NCBI RefSeq assembly: GCF_902459505.1
Contig: NC_047094.1
Span: forward strand, 68,841,006 to 68,905,005
DNA: 64,000 nt
Direction of reading: 5' to 3'
From: Geotrypetes seraphini
Taxonomy: Eukaryota > Chordata > Amphibia > Gymnophiona > Dermophiidae
Shown here: positions 58,558 through 64,000 of the stretch, in pieces
How positions within the stretch are numbered: position 1 is the first letter of the stretch
Layout of the letters: each line of letters begins with the position of its first letter
Program-made: the position numbers and the translations under genes
Notes under the pieces: generated by a model
What the model was told of the DNA's origin: nothing
The model's database searches: none
The model's input: the letters and a program-made list of their open reading frames with translations, nothing else

Positions 58558-59460
58558 GAACATAAGAATTTGCCGCTGCTGGATCAGACCAGTGGTCCAT
58601 CGTGCCCAGCAGTCCGCTCACACGGTAGCCCTCTGGTCAAAGACCAGCACCCTAACAGACTAGCCCTACCTGCGTAAGTTCTGGTTCAGCAGGAACTTGT
58701 CTAACTTTGGCTTGAATCCCTGGAGAGTATTTTCCCCTATCACAGACTCCGGAAGAGTGTTCCAGTTTTCTACCACTCTCTGGGTGAAGAAGAACTTCCT
58801 TAAGTTCATATGGAATCTATCCCTTTCAGTTTTAGAGAGTGCCCTCTCGTTCTCTCCTACCTTGGAGAGGCTGAACAACCTGTCCTTATCTATTAAGTCT
58901 ATTCCTTCAGTACCTTGAATGTTTCGATCATGTCCCCTCTCAATCGCCTCTGTTCAAGGGAGAAGAGGTCCAGTTTCTGTAATCTTTCACTGTCTGGCAA
59001 CTCCTCCAGCCCCTTAACCATCTTAGTTGCTCTTCTCTGGACCCTTTCGAGTAGTACCGTGTCTTTCTTCATGTACGGCAACCAGTGCTGGACGCAGTAC
59101 TCCAGGTGAGGGCACACCATGGCCCGGTACAGCGGCATGATAACCTTCTCTGATCTGTTCGTGATCCCCTTCTTTATCATTCCTAGCATTCTGTTTGCCC
59201 TTTTCGCCGCTGCGCACATTGCGCGGATGGCTTCATCGACTTGTCGATCAGAACTCCCAAGTCTCTTTCCTGGGAGGTCTCTCCAAGTACCGTCCCGGAC
59301 ATCCTGTATTCGTGCATGAGATTTTTGTTACCGACATGCTTGACTTACACTTATCCACGTTGAACCTCATCTGCCATGTTTGATGCCCATTCCTCGAGCC
59401 TGATTATGTCACGTTGCAGATCTTCGCAATCCCTCTGTGTCTTCACTACTCTGAATAATT
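58558..59460 (-). mobile_element. CR1 LINE 3' fragment
   Basis: The minus strand reads ANRMLGMIKKGITNRSEKVI, MVCPHLEYCVQHWLPYMKKD, VQRRATKMVKGLEELPDSER, LFSLEQRRLRGDMIETFKVL and FFFTQRVVENWNTLPESVIG in overlapping frames, with the ATTCTTATGTTC tail at 58558. Same subfamily as the copies at 6693 and 13430. About two frame breaks. Confidence 0.88.
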
Positions 59461-59644
59461 CTTAAGAGAATTAAAGCAGCTGCAGTGGCCTTATTTGTGG
59501 CACATGCCTGCCATACCAATTTCTGTCAGACTCCCTCAGGAGATGCTGACCCTTTCACCTTGCTTATAGTAGTAGGGGTGGATTATACAGCTGATGCACT
59601 ATATGATATCAGAGTTATGAGTAGAGTCTGTTTATTTTATCTCA

Positions 59645-60418
59645 TAAGAATATAAGAACATAAGAATAGCCTTACTGGGTCAGACCAATGGTCCATCTAG
59701 CCCAGTAGCTTGTCCTCACGGTGGCCAATCCGGGTCACTAGTACCTGGCAAAAGCCAAAAAAATAGCAAACATTACATGCTATTGATCCAGGGCAAGCAG
59801 TGGCTTCCCCATATCTGTCTCAATAACAGACTATGGACTTTTACTCCTGGAAATTGTCCAAACCTTTTAAAAACCAGCTACTTTAATCACTCTTACCACA
59901 AACCTCTGGCAGCGTGTTCCAGAGTTTAACTATTCTTTGAGTGAAAAACTATTCTTCTTCCCATTGGTTTTAAAAATATTTCCCCTGTAACTTCGTCGAG
60001 TGTCCCCTAGTCTTTGTCATTTTTGACAAAGTAAAAAATCGATCCACTTGTATCCGTTCTACAATACTCAGGATTTTGTAGACTTCAATCATATCTTCCC
60101 TCAGCCGTCTCTTTTTCAAGCTGAAGAGCCTTAACCTTTTTAGTGTTTCCTAATATGAAAGGAGTTCCAACCCCTTTATTATCTTGGTTGTTCTTCTTTG
60201 AATCTTTTCTAGTTCCGCTATATCTTTCTTGAGATAAGGTGACCAGAATTGAATGCAATACTCCAGTTGAGGTCGCACCATGGAGCAATACAGAGGCGTT
60301 ATAACATTCTTAGTCTTGTTAACCATCCCTTTTAAAATAATTCCTAGCTTTTTTAGCTGTTGCTGCACATTGGGTAAAAGGTTTCATTGTATTGTCTACA
60401 TTGACACTCACTAGTCCA
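59645..60418 (-). mobile_element. CR1 LINE 3' fragment, older subfamily
   Basis: The 3' tail is at 59645 (ATATAAGAACATAAGAATAG on the plus strand); the minus-strand frame at 60150-60368 reads MVRPQLEYCIQFWSPYLKKD followed by AELEKIQRRTTKIIKGLELL. Degraded. It abuts the CR1 at 58558-59460 across a 185 bp gap. Confidence 0.8.
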
Positions 60419-60690
60419 GAATGACACGCGTATTTACAAGAAAGGTTATCCCAGGACAAGCAGGCAGGCATATTCTCACAGATGGGCGACGTCATCCATG
60501 CAGCCCCGGTATGGATGTGCAAAAGTGTACTGTCACTTTAACTTCTTTAGAAGTCTCAAGACTGCCTGTACCGTACATGTGCGTGTGCCTTTCCTACCTG
60601 ATGTCAGCTCATGGAACCATCAGTCTTCCGTGGAGCTAAGAAGTTGTGTTTTGGAGTGTCTCTAAGTGCGTGGTTTTCTAATTTTTTTTC
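60419..60690. repeat. Unclassified repeat-like segment
   Basis: Contains GGTTATCCCAGGACAAGCAG, GGCGACGTCATCCATGCAGC and GTGGAGCTAAGAAGTTGTG. I associate these phrases with an interspersed repeat of this genome type but cannot name the family. Confidence 0.35.
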
Positions 60691-61190
60691 TTGCCTTCCC
60701 ATCATTGCTTATATCTAACTACAGGCCAATAGCAAGTATTCCTTTTCTCATTAGATAATGGAGGGATTTGTGTATTCACATTTGCTTAATTATTTAGAAT
60801 AATACTCTTTTACATTCATCTCTATCAGGCTTTCGTCCTCTTTATAGTACAGAGACAGTTTTAGCATTCCTTTTAGACTATTTGTATAATCTGTTTAGTC
60901 AAGGTGTAGGGCATTGATATTACAATTTGACCTGAGCAGTGCATTTGATCTTGTTGAATCACTGATCAATTAGATGTTTGGATGCTTTGGGCATTTCTGG
61001 AATGTGCTTAAATAGTTTTCAGGGGGTTTTGCATTTTTGTTACCTACGAGATTCGATTTAGAAATGTATTTTTTAACAAATGAACTAATTCTTGTGGAGT
61101 TCCCTCAGTGATTTGTCTCTCTCCTCTCTCTTCAATGTCTAACTTGTCATCTCTGGACCATAGGTTATCTAAGTTAAGTGTGGCATTTTA
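60690..61190 (+). mobile_element. L2-type LINE RT fragment
   Basis: The plus strand reads ISNYRPIASIPFL, then SLSGFRPLYSTETVLAFLLD, LYNLFSQG and DLSSAFDLVE-like sequence, the RT finger/palm blocks of L2/Jockey LINEs. Frames shift several times and no later RT motif survives clearly. Confidence 0.65.
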
Positions 61191-61193
61191 CAC

Positions 61194-61300
61194 AGGATTG
61201 GCTCAAAGAATTTTTATATCGTCAGCTTGAGACACCATTGAATGAACATATTTTTTAGACTCTGAGCTGATGATACAAAAATTCTTTGAGCCAGTCCTGC
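61194..61300. repeat. Inverted repeat, possible retroelement junction
   Basis: AGGATTGGCTCAAAGAATTT at 61194 and its inverted near-copy (ATTCTTTGAGCCAGTCCT, ending about 61296) form arms of about 38 bp with a 30 bp loop. After it comes CTGACTCAAGACTGGCGAAA (61322), resembling Penelope-like tail sequence. Class uncertain. Confidence 0.45.
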
Positions 61301-61632
61301 TTGCTTCAGTTCCGGAGAAAGCTGACTCAAGACTGGCGAAATGGGCACCGTCGAGATTGGACTAACAAAACATTTTTGAAGTTTGGAGGCTCTTTATTTC
61401 TTAGCTGTTTTCTTGAATCATTGAATAGTCAATGTGCATTTGATTATACTCCAGAAAATCTTCATTCACTACACACAAAAGGATGCATTGAATCTACAGT
61501 AGTGGATGAAGACAGTTTCATAGGTTTTTGAAAAATTATTTAAAAATTTATTTAAAAATCAATAATACACTCAAAATAGGGTGTTTGATTATGAGGTTTT
61601 TTACAGGATCAATGATTGAAATCTGGCACTAA

Positions 61633-61799
61633 GGGCTCCTTTTACAAAGGTGCGTTAGGGCCTTAATGTGCGGAATAGCGCATGCTAGCCGCTACCGCCT
61701 CCTCTTGAGCAGGCGGTAGTTTTTCGGGTAGTGCACTATAGTGTGGGCTAATCCAGTGCGTGCGCTTAAAACACAAGCGCACCTTTGTAAAAGGAGCCC
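61633..61799. mobile_element. Harbinger-type MITE
   Basis: Ends GGGCTCCTTTTACAAAGGTG and CACCTTTGTAAAAGGAGCCC, with the family core CCGCTACCGCCTCCTCTTGA and GAGCAGGCGGTAGTTTTTCG. TAA on the left; the right flank does not match. Confidence 0.85.
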
Positions 61800-61902
61800 T
61801 GTCCCTCCTCTACCCCAATCTCCATTCACTAGCCCTCACAACCAAGGACCTCTCTCACAGTGAATAAATAAATTCCATCTCTCTGCTCCAGTATCAGCTA
61901 TT

Positions 61903-63922
61903 TTTTTTTTCTTATTTTATTTATACATTTTAAATTTAAATTCCATTCGTTACAGTAACCCAGAGTAAATTATAACATATATGAAGAAAACGTAAAATTA
62001 TGAATTCTCAAATCCACACCATTCAATTAAATCAATTACCACATAAACTACCTTAAGTAATAACATTTTAACTCTTAGAACTCAAAAGAACATTTTGAAA
62101 GAAACAAAAGGTAAGAGATAAGGAGATCTCTACTTATGAGGATAATTAAATTAATCAATGAAAAGACCTAGCGTGTGTCTATAATCATCAGAACTTTATA
62201 TATTCAATACTGTCCTCAATTTTGAGTGAAGTTCTTAGCATCCAAAAAGGTACGAAGTTGCTCAGGAACAAAAAAGACATATTTAGTCCCAGACTATCTA
62301 ATCAGACATATTACATGGGTAACTTAGAAGGAAAGTAGCTCCCAAGCTTCTAACTTCATACCTCATTCTCAGAAATAATTTTCTACACTCTTGTGTTGTC
62401 TTAACCATGTCTGGGAAAATCCATATTTTTTTACCCAAAAAAAGATTTTGAGAAGAACGAAAAAATAATTTCATTATTACATTGAGGTCTTGCTCGAAGA
62501 CAAAGGATATGAGCAAAGTGCTCCAATATTCAATTTCTTCTTGAGAGCTCTCCAAAAGTTGTGTTCAAATCAAGTGGTTATGATCTATCAGCTTGATTAA
62601 GTTCAGAGGACGAATCCCTTTTTCTCGTAAGATAATATATTCGGATGATTGGAGGAATCGCTTCCGGGGTAAATTTGAGTTTCTCTATCAAGTACTTTTT
62701 AAACATATCTAAGGGTGTCATTGCAACTGCTTTAGGAAAATGTAATATTCTTAAATTGAGTCTTCTATTGAAGTTCTCAATTTGTTCCATTTTTCACTGA
62801 AGAATTATTTTTCCCTAGCAAAATTACCAGAAATACTCTACAGCGGGGCAATTTCTTTATCAATCTGTACAAACTTCGCATTTGTTTCTACCTTTATATT
62901 TTGTACTGATGCTGACAGATTGTCCAATTTACTCAGATAGTTGAGACTTCAGTTTCCAATTTTTGGAGTATCATCCAAATATTGTCTAGTGTTACCTTTG
63001 AGGAGCCGATAGCCTAGGTTCCTCGCTTGCTTGATGTCTCATCATCTTGGTCCTCGAGAGGCTCCCCACTGCATGAGCGCGTCTGGCACTTCTGGTCATC
63101 GGCATGCACGTTCTCTGCGTCTCCCTCCGCTGGGCAAGGTGGCGATCGGACAGCTGGAGGGGAAAGAGATATTTCAAATCCCAAAGCTCCGGAGGCTGCT
63201 CCCTCCGGTGCAAATGTCGGGGTCACCACTCCTGAAACTGACAGAGAGCTGGCCAAGAAGCGTTTCATCGTGGCTTGTCAGGAAGTGGAGGGTCCACCCG
63301 GAGAAAGCCCTTATGTTTAGTATGTGGCATAATAGATTCTCAGGCAGGATAAAGATCAGCAAACTGCCGGTAAGAATGAAAGTTCTATAAGGAAACTTAA
63401 AAGTAACGGCAAAGCGCTCCCTCTGTCTGCTACCACAGTGTTTTTCAACCTTTTTACACCTATGGACCGGCAGAAATAAAAGAATTATTCTGTGGTCCGG
63501 CATTGGTCTGTGGACCGGCGGTTGAAGAACACTGGGCTAAGTTATGGGCCAGACCCCGCCCATCTCTACCCAATCTCCACCCCAGGACACCGCCCCCATA
63601 ATAGTACTAATTGCACCTTGCACGTTCCCGTGCCTCATCTGGAAGCCTTCCCTCTGACGTTGCAATGTCAGAGAGAAGGCTTCCGGTTTAGGCGCATGAT
63701 GCCCATAGGAGCCACTGCCCGTGGCTTTGTGCACTGAATCAGTTAGGAAGAGGGAGCTGGCTCGATTGCACCGTGGACCGGCGGTTGAAGAACACTATTT
63801 TGGGCCTGATGCCATGTGCTGGCCCTGTGGATCAGCAGGAAATTTCTGTGGACCGGCACTGGTCCATGGACCCGGTGGTTGAAGAACACTGTGCTACCAT
63901 ACCATCACCATCTTGTTTCTCA
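61903..63922 (-). mobile_element. ORF1-only L1-derived element (half-L1-like), copy 2, full length
   Basis: Flanked by an exact 14 bp duplication CAGTATCAGCTATT at 61889-61902 and 63923-63936. Minus-strand order: 5' UTR of about 200 bp, ORF1 from about 63268 (MKRFLASSLSVSGVV) through EQIENFNRRLNLRILHFPKA, FKKYLIEKLKFTPEAIPPII, PDMVKTTQECRKLFLRMRYE and YVFFVPEQLRTFLDAKN to a stop at 62216-62218, a 3' UTR of about 310 bp, then poly(A). Without the inserted hAT (63436-63891) the unit is about 1.56 kb. ORF1 is broken by stops and frameshifts, but its length (about 350 codons) is typical for L1 ORF1. No ORF2 sequence is present. Confidence 0.82.
63436..63891 (-). mobile_element. Non-autonomous hAT element inserted in the L1-derived element
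   Basis: Ends CAGTGTTTTTCAACC and GGTTGAAGAACACTG; flanked by identical TGCTACCA at 63428-63435 and 63892-63899. It is an internally deleted, reversed relative of the 1.6 kb element at 651-2240 and shares its subterminal TIR-like duplication (near 63520 and 63790). Confidence 0.9.
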
Positions 63923-64000
63923 CAGTATCAGCTATTATTGATGCTTCCAGGAAACCGTCCATACAGCACTGTTACTAATTCAAGTGGACCCGCTTCACCC

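Larger units (their letters stand above)
42911..64000 (+). other. GSK3A: GSK3A intron 1, partial (over 21 kb)
   Basis: No kinase-encoding exon (for example KVTTVVATxGQG or VIGNGSFGVVYQA) was seen in any plus-strand frame to the end of the window, so exon 2 must lie further right. The intron is filled with the transposons listed below. Confidence 0.7.

Overview
This is a gene-poor, repeat-dense stretch of a large vertebrate nuclear genome. It holds two host genes on the + strand: the complete coding region of ERF (ETS2 repressor factor; four coding exons from 19301 to about 32.9 kb) and the first coding exon of GSK3A (42754-42910). In human, ERF and GSK3A are also neighbours, transcribed in the same direction with ERF upstream, so the order is conserved synteny. 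The repeat content (CR1 and L2 LINEs, L1-type ORF1 elements, MIR-like tRNA SINEs, very many short hAT and Harbinger-type fold-back MITEs) and the long introns suggest a non-mammalian tetrapod. From memory the repeat families look most like those of caecilian amphibians; that placement is inference and was not checked against any database.

Layout. 0-19 kb: intergenic DNA upstream of ERF, made almost entirely of transposons: a 1.6 kb non-autonomous hAT with an internal minisatellite, a pogo/Tigger fragment, several CR1 copies, a mariner split by a 2.4 kb CR1, an L2 copy, MITEs, and a degenerate pyrimidine-rich minisatellite that runs up to the ERF promoter. 19-33 kb: ERF, with a CpG-rich promoter, a 10.9 kb first intron, and the ETS domain encoded by exons 2 and 3. 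The last coding exon has an apparent one-base frame break in a T run close to the C-terminus. 33-42.7 kb: ERF downstream region, a three-level nest of CR1/CR1/hAT MITE, then about 5 kb almost free of recognisable repeats leading into the GSK3A promoter. 41.3-42.6 kb: about ten copies, in both orientations, of a motif resembling the ZNF143/THAP11 (Ronin) element ACTACAATTCCCAG; the last five form a degenerate tandem array in the presumed GSK3A core promoter. 42.75-64 kb: GSK3A exon 1, then more than 21 kb of intron 1 filled with transposons, including two ORF1-only L1-derived elements with no reverse transcriptase.

ERF is an ETS-family transcriptional repressor regulated by ERK, and GSK3A is a Ser/Thr kinase with an Akt-type inhibitory serine near its N-terminus. 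They share locus position and orientation; nothing in the sequence shows co-regulation. The two most unusual signals are the promoter motif array before GSK3A and the half-L1-like elements. No LTR retroelement, tRNA gene, rRNA gene or CRISPR array was recognised.
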